Assembly (NCBI RefSeq): GCF_003254475.1
Contig: NZ_QFYQ01000003.1
Coordinates: forward strand, 1-64,000
Origin: Phenylobacterium soli
GTDB taxonomy: Bacteria; Pseudomonadota; Alphaproteobacteria; Caulobacterales; Caulobacteraceae
Direction of reading: 5' to 3'
Length of the DNA: 64,000 nt
The notes beneath the pieces are model-generated. The model ran no database searches, was not told the origin of the DNA, and saw nothing but the letters and a program-made list of their open reading frames with translations. This document shows positions 1 through 8,945 of the stretch, one piece after another (position 1 is the stretch's first letter; every line of letters starts with the position of its first letter). A program made the position numbers and the translations under genes.

Positions 1-1597
1 AGCTGATGTCGGTGGCGTTGCCTTCGAAGGAGAGCGCGTCGGTCCCCGCGCCGCCGTCGAGCACATGGTCGCCCGCGCCAACCTGGACGAGGTCGTTGCC
101 GCCAGCGGCCGAGATGGTGTCGTTGCCAGTGACACCCGAGCCGTCCGAGCCGCCCCAGATCCAGTTGTCGCCCGCATCGCCCGTCAGGCTGTCGCTGTAG
201 CGGGTGCCCGACAGGTGCTCGAAGCCGGTGAGGAGGTCGTTGCCCTGGCCGGTGTTCTGCACCTGGCCCTGCAGCGCGAGGCTGACCGTCACCCCGCCCG
301 TCGCCCCTGCGCTGAAGCCGACGCGGTCGAGGCCGGCCCCGCCGTCCAGCACATCGTCGCCCTGGCCGCCGGAGACGAAGTCGTCGTCGGCGCCGCCCTG
401 AACCGTATCGTTCCCCGCCCCGCCCGAGAGATAGTCGTGCCCCGCGCCCCCCGACAGCAGGTTGGCGTTTCCGTCGCCGACCAGCTTGTCCCAGTTGTTG
501 GAGCCGACCACCGCCTCGATGTTCGAGACCAGGTCCTTGGCGGCGCCGTTCTGCGCGACCGTGCCGGCGCTGAGGTCGACATTCACCCAGGCCGAGGCGT
601 TGGCGTAGGTCAGGGTGTCCGTCCCGGCCCCACCGTCGATGGTGTCGTTGCCCACCCCGCCAATGACGAGGTCGTTGCCGCCGCCGGCGTTGATGCTGTC
701 GTTGCCGGAGCCGCCGTCCAGGGTGTCGTTGCCGAGGATCGAAGTGGGATCGCCGTCGTCGAGGAAGAGGGTGATCGGCCCCGCGCCGCCCGTGCCGTGG
801 TCATCGATGTGGATCAAGCCGTCGCCGACGAGGGTGTCGTCGCCGGATCCGCCGGAGATGGAGTCCGAGCCGCTCCAGCCTGCCAGCACGTTGGCGGCGC
901 CGTCGCCCGCCAGGGTGTCGTTGGCGTTCCAGACGCCGGAGAGGTTCTCGACGTTCGAGATCGTGAGCGTGCCCTGGCCGGTCACCTGGGCCTGGCCCTG
1001 CAGGGCCAGCGACACGTTCACCGGCCCGTCCAGGGTATTGCTGTAGAACGACAGGGCGTCCGTGCCCGCCCCGCCATCGACGTGGGAGTCGCCCTTGCCC
1101 ACGGACAGCAGGTCGTCGCCATTGCCGCCGGAGAGCGTGTCCGCGCCGCCGGCGCCCCACAGCCAGTTGGAATTGTCGTCGCCCGTCAGCACGTCGTTGT
1201 AGGCGGAGGCCGACACCTGCTCGATGTTATTGAGCGTATCGTTGCCCTGGCCGGTGTTCTGCACCTGGCCCTGGAGGGTGAGATCGACGGTGACGCCGCC
1301 GCTCGCCCCACCATAGGCCGCCCGGTCGATCCCCGCCCCGCCGTCGATCTGATCGTCGCCGCCGCCGCCGACCAGGTAGTCGTCGTCATTGCCGCCGGAG
1401 AGGGTGTCGCTGCCCCCCTCGCCACGCAGCGCGTCGTAGCCGTCGCCGCCGATCAGCTGGTCGTCGTTGTCGCCGCCGTAGAGGGCGTCGTTCCCCGAGC
1501 CGCCGTCCAGGGTGTCGTTCCCTGCCAGACCGTTCAGCGTGTCGTCGCCGCTCGTGCCCGCGACGTTCTCGTCCGCGCTCGTTCCCGTGAAGTCCAT
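1..1597 (-). CDS. RTX (hemolysin-type calcium-binding repeat) protein, 3' end outside window
   Basis: Reading leftward from an ATG at 1597 the frame stays open to the window edge (532 codons, no stop), so the gene is partial at its C terminus. Almost the whole protein is glycine/aspartate-rich nonapeptides of the GGxGxDxLx type, which bind Ca2+ and fold as a parallel beta-roll in type I secreted proteins. There is no N-terminal signal peptide, which fits type I export; the C-terminal secretion signal would lie off the left edge. The RTX runs alternate with a beta-rich spacer containing LQGQVQNTGQGND and a following NIExxxG stretch, in about four larger modules. No enzymatic domain is visible in the part seen. 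It is divergent from the regulator gene at 1772. Family call is secure; the function (adhesin, S-layer-like or enzyme carrier) is unknown. Confidence 0.9.
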   Translation of the reverse strand, partial: MDFTGTSADENVAGTSGDDTLNGLAGNDTLDGGSGNDALYGGDNDDQLIGGDGYDALRGEGGSDTLSGGNDDDYLVGGGGDDQIDGGAGIDRAAYGGASGGVTVDLTLQGQVQNTGQGNDTLNNIEQVSASAYNDVLTGDDNSNWLWGAGGADTLSGGNGDDLLSVGKGDSHVDGGAGTDALSFYSNTLDGPVNVSLALQGQAQVTGQGTLTISNVENLSGVWNANDTLAGDGAANVLAGWSGSDSISGGSGDDTLVGDGLIHIDDHGTGGAGPITLFLDDGDPTSILGNDTLDGGSGNDSINAGGGNDLVIGGVGNDTIDGGAGTDTLTYANASAWVNVDLSAGTVAQNGAAKDLVSNIEAVVGSNNWDKLVGDGNANLLSGGAGHDYLSGGAGNDTVQGGADDDFVSGGQGDDVLDGGAGLDRVGFSAGATGGVTVSLALQGQVQNTGQGNDLLTGFEHLSGTRYSDSLTGDAGDNWIWGGSDGSGVTGNDTISAAGGNDLVQVGAGDHVLDGGAGTDALSFEGNATDIS

Positions 1598-1771
1598 AAG
1601 CCACCCCCAAGCGCACTCCGGCCACGCCTCGTTCGGCGCGGCAGGCCCAGCACGTCTCGTCCAGTAGGGAAGGCTCGACAGTTCAGTACATCCCCGATTG
1701 GGGGGCGCCGCACTTGCCTGACGGCGTAAATGTGTATCTCTTGTGATTAAGGGTGGGGGAGTTAGTTCGAG
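1598..1771. promoter_or_regulatory. Divergent intergenic region between RTX gene and tandem regulators
   Basis: These 174 bases separate the RTX gene (-) from the first LuxR/hydrolase-fold regulator (+) and must carry both promoters. A small CCCC-GATT-GGGG hairpin lies near 1692-1704, and a less GC-rich stretch with TTGCCT (about 1714) precedes the plus-strand gene; both are weak signals. A purine-rich ribosome binding site (GGGTGGGGGAG, about 1751-1761) supports the TTG start at 1772. Confidence 0.35.
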
Positions 1772-3541
1772 TTGTCGGTAGAGCGTACAGTCGTCGCGCA
1801 GCTCGTCAGAGACGCGGGATTCGACATCAGTGAAGCGCCCGACGTTGCTTTATTCCGTCCAGAAAGCATCGCCGCCGCCCTCCTCGACGCGCGAGGCGTC
1901 CTGCTTCACGCGACCGACGCCTTCTCGGCCGGCGCCGACGGCCGCTGGATCAATCCCGAACTGATCGCCCAGGCGCTGCACACCCAGCGGCCGCTGCTCG
2001 ACGTCGCCGCCTCGCCGCAGGACGCACAGGGCGGGCCATCGGTGATGTTCGCCTACGCCCCCGCCCCGATGGCGGCGGGATGGCCCCTGCCCCCGGCGCT
2101 TCTCGAGGCCGCCGCCGCGACGCCGGAGAGCGTGCTGATCGTGACGGTCAGCATGGCCTTCGCCGAGGCGTCTCTGGACGCGGCCTGCCGCGCGTTCGGC
2201 CTCAATGGCCTGCAGTCGCGCATCGCCCTGGCGACCATCCGCCTGGGCGGCGTCAAGCCGGCCGCCCAGCAGCTCGGGATCTCGTACCACACGGCTCGCG
2301 AGGCGCTGGCTGAGGCGATGAAGCGGGTCGGCGTCAGCCGCCTGCCGGCGTTCGTGCATCGCCTGACCTCCTTCGCCTTCGGCGTGCTGCCCGAAGCCGA
2401 CGCTTCGGCCGCCCTGGCCGACCAGTGGGGCCTGACCAGGCGCCAGGCGGCCATCGCCGTGCTGATCGCCGACGGCCTCTCGCGCGCCATGGCCGCGGCG
2501 GCGCTCGGCGTCAGCGAGGCGGTGGTCAAGAAGGAGCTCGACCAAATCTACCTGCTGCTCGACGCCAGCACCGCGGCCGGGCTCGCCCGGCGGCTGGCCG
2601 AGGCCAACGCCCTGCGCTGGATCACCCAGGCGACGGCCGGCGAGATCGGCTTCTTCGACACCAGCGCCGAGCCCCTGCAGTTCGTGAAGCGTCCCGACGG
2701 CAGCCGCATCGCCGTCAGCGACTACGGGCCAAGGTCGGGCAAACCCGTGCTCGTCGTCCATTCGAGCATGACCAGCCGGGTGGTCGGCCGCCGCCTGCTG
2801 CGCGCCCTGCAGGCCGCCGGCTATCGACCGATCTCCATCGACCGCCCCGGCTTCGGGCTCACCGACGAGCATGCCGGAAAGAGGCCCGGCGAACACGATC
2901 CGTTCGCGACCGCGGCCGAGGACGCCGTGCGCGTGCTCGACCAGCTAAAGATCCGCGCACTGAACGTCGTCGCCCGCGGCGGCGCCCAGTTCGTCCTGGC
3001 CCTCCATCGCCAGGCGCCCGGGCGTCTGGAGCGCGTCGTGCTGGTCAATCCCGACCCGCCGACCACCACCGAGGGGCGCAACATCGGACCCTATGGCGCG
3101 CTCAAGCTCGCCTATGCCCGCAACCCCGCGATCATCCGGCTGTCGATTTCCGTGATCGCCCGCGGCCTGAACTACGAGCGCACGACGCGGATGATGCAGG
3201 CCTGGATGGAGGGCAGCGCCGCCGACGAGCTGGCGATCCGCGACGCCGACCTGGTGCGCGACTACTTCCACGCCCAGCGCATGTTCGCCACCGGCCGCAT
3301 CGCCGGCTACGTCAACGAGCAGACCGACTTCGTCCGGGCGCCGAAGCCGCCCCCGGTTCCGGGGACGACCGACTGGCGGGTGCTGGTCGCCGCCCACGAC
3401 ACCCTGCATGATCCGAGGGAGGTCCTGGCCTACTGGCGCGACATCCTGCCGGACGCCACCTTCTCGCTGGTTCCGGACGGCGGCCGGCTGATGGCGCTGA
3501 GCCATCCGGAGAAGGTGCTGGCCGCCCTGGACGCGAGCTGA
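1772..3541 (+). CDS. LuxR-type HTH regulator with catalytically dead alpha/beta-hydrolase domain (copy 1)
   Basis: 589 residues from a TTG start preceded by a G-rich ribosome binding site. Two LuxR-like helix-turn-helix segments are visible, about residues 145-205 (GISYHTAREALAEAMKRVGV) and 215-275 (starting GLTRRQAAIAVLIADGLS and ending in VVKKELDQIY). From about residue 322 to the end it has an alpha/beta-hydrolase fold: the first strand (GKPVLVVHSS), the turn DRPGFGLTD, and the strand-turn-helix where the nucleophile should sit. That elbow reads VVARGGAQ (G403), so the catalytic Ser is Gly, and the C-terminal GH is GR. The domain is therefore probably a ligand sensor rather than an enzyme. 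The gene is followed 9 bases later by a close paralogue and is divergent from the RTX gene. Ligand and targets are unknown. Confidence 0.8.
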   Translation: MSVERTVVAQLVRDAGFDISEAPDVALFRPESIAAALLDARGVLLHATDAFSAGADGRWINPELIAQALHTQRPLLDVAASPQDAQGGPSVMFAYAPAPMAAGWPLPPALLEAAAATPESVLIVTVSMAFAEASLDAACRAFGLNGLQSRIALATIRLGGVKPAAQQLGISYHTAREALAEAMKRVGVSRLPAFVHRLTSFAFGVLPEADASAALADQWGLTRRQAAIAVLIADGLSRAMAAAALGVSEAVVKKELDQIYLLLDASTAAGLARRLAEANALRWITQATAGEIGFFDTSAEPLQFVKRPDGSRIAVSDYGPRSGKPVLVVHSSMTSRVVGRRLLRALQAAGYRPISIDRPGFGLTDEHAGKRPGEHDPFATAAEDAVRVLDQLKIRALNVVARGGAQFVLALHRQAPGRLERVVLVNPDPPTTTEGRNIGPYGALKLAYARNPAIIRLSISVIARGLNYERTTRMMQAWMEGSAADELAIRDADLVRDYFHAQRMFATGRIAGYVNEQTDFVRAPKPPPVPGTTDWRVLVAAHDTLHDPREVLAYWRDILPDATFSLVPDGGRLMALSHPEKVLAALDAS

Positions 3542-3550
3542 GCCCGCACC

Positions 3551-5332
3551 ATGTCGGACGACAGCCGCCAGATCGCACAGCTCATGAGGGACGCCGGCTT
3601 CGAGGTCAGCGAGGCGGCCAAGGTCGCGCTGTTCCGCCCCGAAAGCATCGCTGCGGCCCTGGTCAGCCCGCGGGGCGCCCTGATCCGCGCCACCGAGGCC
3701 TTCGCACGCGAGACCGACCGCCGGTGGCTCGACAGGGAGATCATCGCCCGCGCGGCCCGCAGCCGCACCCCGCTCCTGACCTCGGTCGCGCCGGAGCCAG
3801 AGGCTCCGGCCGGCGGCGGCTCGACGGGCGCGGCGATGTTCGCCTACGCTCCCGCCGGCATGGCGGCCGGGTGGCCCCTGCCCGCCGACTTCCTCGCTGC
3901 TGCGGCGGCCGCGCCCGAGGCGGTGGTCGTGGTCACGGTCAGCTCGGCCCTGGCGGCACGCTCGCTCGACGAGGCCTGCCGATCGTTCGGCCTCAGCGGC
4001 CTGCAGTCGCGGGTCGCGCTGGCCACCATCCGCGGCGGCGGGGTGAAGCCCGCGGCCGAGGCGCTCGGCATCTCGTATCACACCGCCCGCGAAGCCCTCG
4101 CCGAGGCCATGAAGCGGGTCGGCGTCAGCCGCCTGCCCGCCCTGGTGCACCACATCACCTCCTTCGCCTTCGGCCTGGTGCCGGACGAGGACGCGGCCGA
4201 AGCCCTGGCCGACCAGTGGGGCCTGACTCCGCGCCAGGCGGCGATCGCGGTGCTGATCGCCGACGGGCTTTCGCGGTCCATGGCCGCGAGCGCGCTCAGG
4301 ATCAGCGAGGCCGTGGTCAAGAAGGAGCTCGACCAGATCTACCTGCTGCTCGACGCCAACTCGGCCGCGGGGCTGGCCCGGCGGCTGGCCGAGGCCAACG
4401 CCCTGCGCTGGATCACCCAGGCGACGGCCGGCGACATGGGCTTCTTCGACACCAGCGCCGAGCCTGTGCAGTTCGTCCGGCGGGCCGATGGCAGCCGCAT
4501 CGCGGTCAGCGACTACGGGCCGAAGACCGGCAAGCCCGTCCTGGTCGTCCACTCCAGCCTGACCAGCCGGGTGGTCGGACGCCGTCTCCTGCGCGCCCTG
4601 CAGGGCGCAGGCTACCGTCCGATCTCGATCGACCGGCCCGGCTTCGGCCTCAGCGACACCCATGCCGGCATGAAGCCCGGCGAGCACGACCCCTACGCCA
4701 CGGCCGCTCAGGACGCGCTCCTCGTGCTCGAGAAACTGAAGATCGGACGGCTGGACGTGGTCGCCCGCGGCGGCGCGCAGTTCGTCCTGGCGCTGCACCG
4801 CCGCGCGCCCGAGCTCATCGACCGCGCGGTGCTGGTCAATCCCGATCCGCACTCGGCCGCCAGCAGCCGCATCGTCGGGCCGCTCGGCGCCTTCAAGCAG
4901 GCCTATCTCGGCAACCCGGCCCTGATCCGCACCGCGGCGGGGGTGATCGGGCGCGGCCTCACCTACGAGCGGACGCTGCGCCTTCTGCAGGCGAGCATGA
5001 GCGGCAGCCCGGCCGACGAGCTGGCCATCCGCGACCCCGGCGTGGTGCGCGACTACTTCCACGCCCAGCGGATGTTCTCGACGGGACGCATCGCCGGCTA
5101 CGTGAACGAGCAGACCGACTTCGTCCGCGGCTCAAAGCCCGGGCCGATCCCGGGCACGGACCGGTGGCGCGTCCTGGTGGCGGCCCACGACACCATGCAC
5201 GACCCGATCCAGGTGCTCGATTACTGGCGCGAGGTGCTGCCCGACGCGGTCTTCAGCCTGGTGGAGGACGGCGGACGGCTGATGGCGCTCAGCCAGCCGG
5301 AGAAGGTTATGGCGGCGCTGGACGGCGACTGA
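3551..5332 (+). CDS. LuxR-type HTH regulator with catalytically dead alpha/beta-hydrolase domain (copy 2)
   Basis: 593 residues from ATG. It is collinear with the gene at 1772 along its full length, with long identical blocks, including both helix-turn-helix segments and the substituted nucleophile elbow VVARGGAQ (G407). The C-terminal position normally holding the catalytic His is again Arg (GGRLMALS). The two genes are 9 bases apart and look like a tandem duplication with later divergence, mostly in residues 40-90 and in the hydrolase cap. Retention of the same catalytic losses in both copies argues that the hydrolase fold serves as a sensor or dimerisation module. They could act as homo- or heterodimers. 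It is a predicted DNA-binding regulator with unknown signal. Confidence 0.8.
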   Translation: MSDDSRQIAQLMRDAGFEVSEAAKVALFRPESIAAALVSPRGALIRATEAFARETDRRWLDREIIARAARSRTPLLTSVAPEPEAPAGGGSTGAAMFAYAPAGMAAGWPLPADFLAAAAAAPEAVVVVTVSSALAARSLDEACRSFGLSGLQSRVALATIRGGGVKPAAEALGISYHTAREALAEAMKRVGVSRLPALVHHITSFAFGLVPDEDAAEALADQWGLTPRQAAIAVLIADGLSRSMAASALRISEAVVKKELDQIYLLLDANSAAGLARRLAEANALRWITQATAGDMGFFDTSAEPVQFVRRADGSRIAVSDYGPKTGKPVLVVHSSLTSRVVGRRLLRALQGAGYRPISIDRPGFGLSDTHAGMKPGEHDPYATAAQDALLVLEKLKIGRLDVVARGGAQFVLALHRRAPELIDRAVLVNPDPHSAASSRIVGPLGAFKQAYLGNPALIRTAAGVIGRGLTYERTLRLLQASMSGSPADELAIRDPGVVRDYFHAQRMFSTGRIAGYVNEQTDFVRGSKPGPIPGTDRWRVLVAAHDTMHDPIQVLDYWREVLPDAVFSLVEDGGRLMALSQPEKVMAALDGD

Positions 5333-5401
5333 GGCGGCCATCCCACAACCAACCTGCGCCGCTCGCGTTGTCTTGCCAGGTGACACGCGAAAGAGAGTGC
5401 T

Positions 5402-6868
5402 TTGCAGAGTTCATGGAGCCGCGGCCTGGAGCGCCGCGGATGGTTGTTTGCGGCCACGGCCGCGGTGGTTCTGGCCGGCCCGATGACGGCCTGCTCGCGC
5501 CCGGGCGGCGCCCAGGGGCAGGTCACGGCCGAAGCCGTCACCCTTTCGGATAGCCAGGCCGAACAGGCGCTGAAGGTCCTCGCCGAAGCGCCCAGCCACG
5601 GCTTCCCGCCCGCGGCCTTCCCGGTGGATGGGCTGGAGGACCAGCTCAAGTCCGACGAGGCCGGCACGCGGACGGCGGCCCAGCGTCGGCTCGCCTCGGA
5701 ACTCGTTTCCTACGCCCGCGCCATGCACGGCTTCGCCATCCCGAAGGGGGCCATGGATCCCAACTGGGGCATGCGCTCGAGCGCCAAGTACGACGCGGCC
5801 GCCGAGCTGCGCGCCGCGGTGGCCCAGGACAAGATGCAGGAGTGGCTCGCCAGCCTGCCGCCCGCCGCGCCGCAGTACGAGGCGCTGCGCAAGGGCTATG
5901 CGACCTACCTGAAGATCGCCGATGACGGGGGCTGGCCGGCGGTGCCGACCGGTCCGGCGCTGAAATTGGGCGCCGGCGGTCCGCGGGTCGCGGCGCTGCG
6001 CAAGCGGCTGGGCTTCGAGGACGCGGCCGTCGCCCAGGCCGCGCCCGACGCGCCCTACGACGCGGCGCTCGGCCAGGCGGTCGCCGCCTTCCAGACCCGC
6101 CACGGCCTGCCGGCCACCGGCGCGGTCGACGCCCACACCCTCGCCGCCCTGAATGTCCCGGCCATCGCCCGGGCCGCCCAGATCCGCGCCAACCTCGAGC
6201 GCTGGCGCTGGGCGCCGCGCGAGACGCCGCCCACCCGCATCGAAGTGAATTCCGCGGCGGGCCTGTTCGACATGTACGTCGATGGCCAGCCGGCCATGCA
6301 CATGCTGGTCGCCGCCGGCAAGCCGGGCGACGAGACGCCGATCCTGACCTCGAAGATCCACACCGTGGTGCTGAATCCCTCGTGGAACGTGCCGAAGGAG
6401 ATCGCCGAGAAGGAGATCCTGCCCAAGGGCGAGGCCTACCTCGCCTCGCACAACTTCGTGCAGGAGGGCGATCGGCTGGTGCAGAAGCCGGGCGACGGCA
6501 ATTCCCTCGGCCAGGTGAAGTTCCAATTCGACAACGCCTACGCCGTCTACCTGCACGACACGCCGGCCAAGGCCGCCTTCACCCGGCCTCAGCGCCAGGT
6601 GAGCCACGGCTGCGTGCGCCTGGAGAAGGCGATCGACCTCGCCAAGTTCGTCCTGGGCCGCGACTCCGGCATGCCGCCCGAGCAGGTCGACGAGGACCTC
6701 GCCGACGCGGACACCCACGCCATCGCGCTCAAGACCCAGATCCCGGTCGCCATCTACTACTGGACCGCCTGGGTGGACGGCGACCAGGTGGCGTTCCGCG
6801 ACGACGTCTACGGCTGGGACGAAGCCGTGCTGCGCCAGCTCGACGCGGCCCTGGGGCGCCGAACCTAG
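5402..6868 (+). CDS. L,D-transpeptidase (YcbB/LdtD-like, YkuD domain)
   Basis: 488 residues from a TTG start with the ribosome binding site AAAGAGAG just upstream. An N-terminal hydrophobic segment (about residues 14-30) ends at MTAC (C31), so it is probably a lipoprotein or signal-peptide-bearing periplasmic protein. An N-terminal scaffold region is followed by a peptidoglycan-binding domain (about 187-260, with AVAAFQTRHGLPATGAVD) and a YkuD catalytic domain with SHGCVR (C404 nucleophile, H402). The family forms 3-3 crosslinks in peptidoglycan or attaches peptides to it. Length and domain order match the YcbB/LdtD group. It follows the tandem regulators by 69 bases and may have its own promoter. 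Confidence 0.88.
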   Translation: MQSSWSRGLERRGWLFAATAAVVLAGPMTACSRPGGAQGQVTAEAVTLSDSQAEQALKVLAEAPSHGFPPAAFPVDGLEDQLKSDEAGTRTAAQRRLASELVSYARAMHGFAIPKGAMDPNWGMRSSAKYDAAAELRAAVAQDKMQEWLASLPPAAPQYEALRKGYATYLKIADDGGWPAVPTGPALKLGAGGPRVAALRKRLGFEDAAVAQAAPDAPYDAALGQAVAAFQTRHGLPATGAVDAHTLAALNVPAIARAAQIRANLERWRWAPRETPPTRIEVNSAAGLFDMYVDGQPAMHMLVAAGKPGDETPILTSKIHTVVLNPSWNVPKEIAEKEILPKGEAYLASHNFVQEGDRLVQKPGDGNSLGQVKFQFDNAYAVYLHDTPAKAAFTRPQRQVSHGCVRLEKAIDLAKFVLGRDSGMPPEQVDEDLADADTHAIALKTQIPVAIYYWTAWVDGDQVAFRDDVYGWDEAVLRQLDAALGRRT

Positions 6869-6894
6869 GGGGCGCCCAACCTAGGAGGCCGGAC

Positions 6895-7623
6895 CTAGAT
6901 CGCCCGCGCCAGGGAGGTGACGTCCTGGCGCTCGGCCAGCGCCCAGTCGCCGAGACGCCGCGCCCACCAGGCCTCGCCGCCGTGGGCGAGGCGCCAGGCG
7001 CGCAGCCGGCGGGTGTAGTGGTGCAGGTCGTGCTCCTGGCTGACGCCGATGGCGCCGTGCACCGCGTGGGCGATGGCGCAGACCTGCAGGGCCGCCTGGC
7101 CGGCGCGCAGCTTGGCGACCGCGGCGCGGCGCTCCGAGACCTCGAGGGGCGAGCCCACGAAGGCGGCCTGGGCGGCGATGCGTGCGGCCATGGCCTCCTC
7201 GGCGAGGACCGCGAGCTGGTGCTGGATCGCCTGGAACTTGCCGATCTCGCGGCCGAACTGCTGGCGCTGGAGGGCGTAATCGACGGTCATCCGCTGGACC
7301 TCGAGCATGGCGCCGGCCATCTGGCCGGCGGCCAGGGCGGCGGCGAGCGGGCGACCGAGGACGGGCTCCACGTCCGCCACGCCCAGCGCCTCGGGATCCT
7401 TCAGGCGCGCGGCCATGGTCTCCAGCACCGGCGGCGGATCGGCCCTGCGGCCCGTCTCCAGGGCGAGCGGGAACAGCGCCTCCAGGTCGAGGCCCGCGCC
7501 GCCCGCGGGTTCGGGCCGCAGCAGGTCGAGGAACCCGGACTCGGCCAGGGTCGGCCACGGATCGCCGGCCGGCACGGCGTCCAGCAGGCGGGCGTACTGG
7601 TCCAGCAGCAGGTCGTCGCTCAT
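6895..7623 (-). CDS. Short acyl-CoA dehydrogenase-like subunit lacking the middle beta domain
   Basis: 242 residues from ATG. The C-terminal helical bundle of acyl-CoA dehydrogenases is clear (QRQQFGREIGKFQAIQHQLA, then HAVHGAIGVSQEHDLHHYTR), but only about 100 residues precede it, against roughly 220-240 in usual members. The middle beta-sandwich that lines the FAD and acyl-CoA sites is essentially missing, while a short N-terminal helical part remains. It starts 5 bases after the full-length dehydrogenase at 7629, so the two are surely co-translated and probably form a heteromeric enzyme, as known for alpha2beta2 acyl-CoA dehydrogenases of steroid side-chain degradation. On its own it is unlikely to be active. 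The substrate is unknown. Confidence 0.8.
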   Translation of the reverse strand: MSDDLLLDQYARLLDAVPAGDPWPTLAESGFLDLLRPEPAGGAGLDLEALFPLALETGRRADPPPVLETMAARLKDPEALGVADVEPVLGRPLAAALAAGQMAGAMLEVQRMTVDYALQRQQFGREIGKFQAIQHQLAVLAEEAMAARIAAQAAFVGSPLEVSERRAAVAKLRAGQAALQVCAIAHAVHGAIGVSQEHDLHHYTRRLRAWRLAHGGEAWWARRLGDWALAERQDVTSLARAI

Positions 7624-7628
7624 CTCGC

Positions 7629-8780
7629 TCACCTCAGGCCCAGGCCGCGGGCGATGATGCCGCGCAGGATCTCGCGGGTGCCGCCGCGCAGGGAGAAGGT
7701 CGGGCTCATCCCCGCCACATATTCGAGGGTCGCCAGGAGGCCGCCCGGCACGCTGCCCGGCGCCTCGCCGGCCAGGTGGTCGGCGATCAGGCCGGGGATC
7801 GATTGCTCGAAGGTGGTGCCGAGGTCCTTGACCATGGAGGCCTCGACCACCGGGCTCTTGCCGGCCGCCAGCATGGCGGTGACCGAGAGCGACAGGTTGC
7901 GCAGGGCCGCGAGCTGGGCGAGCAGGCGGCCCGCCAGTTCGCGCTCGGCGTCGTTCACCTGGCCGCGGTCGCGGACGTAGGTCAGCCATTCGTCGACGAG
8001 CACGGTGCTGGAGTAGATGCGCTCCGGCCCGCTGCGCTCGAAGGCGAGCTCGGCGTTGACCTGCTCCCAGCCCTTGCCCTCTTCGCCGAGCAGGGCGTCG
8101 TCGGGCAGCTCGGCCTCGTCGAAATGCACCTCCGAAAAGTGCTCGTCGCCCGCCAGATCGCGGATCGGCCGGGCCGTGACGCCGGGCGTGTTCATCGGAA
8201 TGAGCAGCTGCGAGAGGCCCTTGTTGCGATCCTCGGGCCCGCCGCTCGTGCGCACCAGGGCGATCATGTAGTCGGCCTTGTGGCCGTAGGTCGTCCAGAT
8301 CTTCGACCCCGAGAGCTTCCAGCCGTTGGCCGTCTTCACCGCCCGGCTGCGCACGCTGGCGAGGTCCGAGCCGGAGTTGGGCTCGCTCATGCCGATGCAG
8401 AAGAAGGCCTCGCCGCGGCAGATGGCCGGCACGATGGCCTGGCGCTGGGCTTCGGTCCCGTAGCGCAGGATGAGCGGGCCGCTCTGACGTTCGGCGATCC
8501 AGTGGGCGGCCACCGGCGCGCCCGCGGCCAGCAGCTCCTCGATCAGCACGAAGCGGGCGAAGTGGCTGCGGCCGCCGCCGCCGTAGTCCTTGGGCAGGGT
8601 CAGGCCCACCCAGCCGCGGCCGGCGAGCGCGCGGCTGAAATCGGCGTCGAAGCCCATCCAGGAGCGGGCGCGGCGCGCCGCGGGCATGTCGGCCAGCCGC
8701 TCGGCCAGGAAGGCGCGCACGGGCCCCCGCAGGGCCTCGTCGGCCGGTGGGATCGTGGCGAGATCGAGGGTCTCCAGCAT
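7629..8780 (-). CDS. Acyl-CoA dehydrogenase (full-length subunit of a pair)
   Basis: 383 residues from ATG, normal family length. It has the N-terminal helical domain, the FAD/substrate beta domain with the MSEPNSGSDLAS signature (usual form EPxxGSD) and KIWTTYG, and a C-terminal bundle ending SLRGGTREILRGIIARGLG. Position 376 of the medium-chain enzyme (Glu) is Gly here, so the base must come from elsewhere; a Glu in LAFERS is a candidate, as in other bacterial heteromeric members. The enzyme desaturates an acyl-CoA at the alpha-beta bond and passes electrons to ETF. It is the first gene of a two-gene minus-strand operon with the short subunit at 6895, and is divergent from a thiolase/SDR operon, so a common beta-oxidation route is likely. 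Confidence 0.88.
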   Translation of the reverse strand: MLETLDLATIPPADEALRGPVRAFLAERLADMPAARRARSWMGFDADFSRALAGRGWVGLTLPKDYGGGGRSHFARFVLIEELLAAGAPVAAHWIAERQSGPLILRYGTEAQRQAIVPAICRGEAFFCIGMSEPNSGSDLASVRSRAVKTANGWKLSGSKIWTTYGHKADYMIALVRTSGGPEDRNKGLSQLLIPMNTPGVTARPIRDLAGDEHFSEVHFDEAELPDDALLGEEGKGWEQVNAELAFERSGPERIYSSTVLVDEWLTYVRDRGQVNDAERELAGRLLAQLAALRNLSLSVTAMLAAGKSPVVEASMVKDLGTTFEQSIPGLIADHLAGEAPGSVPGGLLATLEYVAGMSPTFSLRGGTREILRGIIARGLGLR

Positions 8781-8945
8781 GCCGTCTAGCTAGGTCGCCT
8801 GACGTAACGGAGGCCAATCGAATCCCGCCCGCGAAAGGCCTGGCTTGACGATGGGGGAGGCTGATTAACCCCAACGTGACTCCACGGCGGCCGCTCGCTA
8901 GAGACAAGCCGCCCAGACGCTCCAGCCGATCCCAGGAGACCCGCC

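Noticed and set aside
65..1729. 554-codon plus-strand frame over the RTX gene
   Set aside because: The minus strand encodes an unmistakable RTX repeat protein; the plus-strand frame is its repetitive shadow.
2945..5062. 705-codon minus-strand frame over the tandem regulators
   Set aside because: Antisense shadow of two clear coding regions; no recognisable protein features.
6895..8907. 670-codon frame that would join the short dehydrogenase to upstream sequence
   Set aside because: Its first two thirds are an out-of-frame reading of the full-length dehydrogenase at 7629-8780. The real gene starts at the ATG at 7623.
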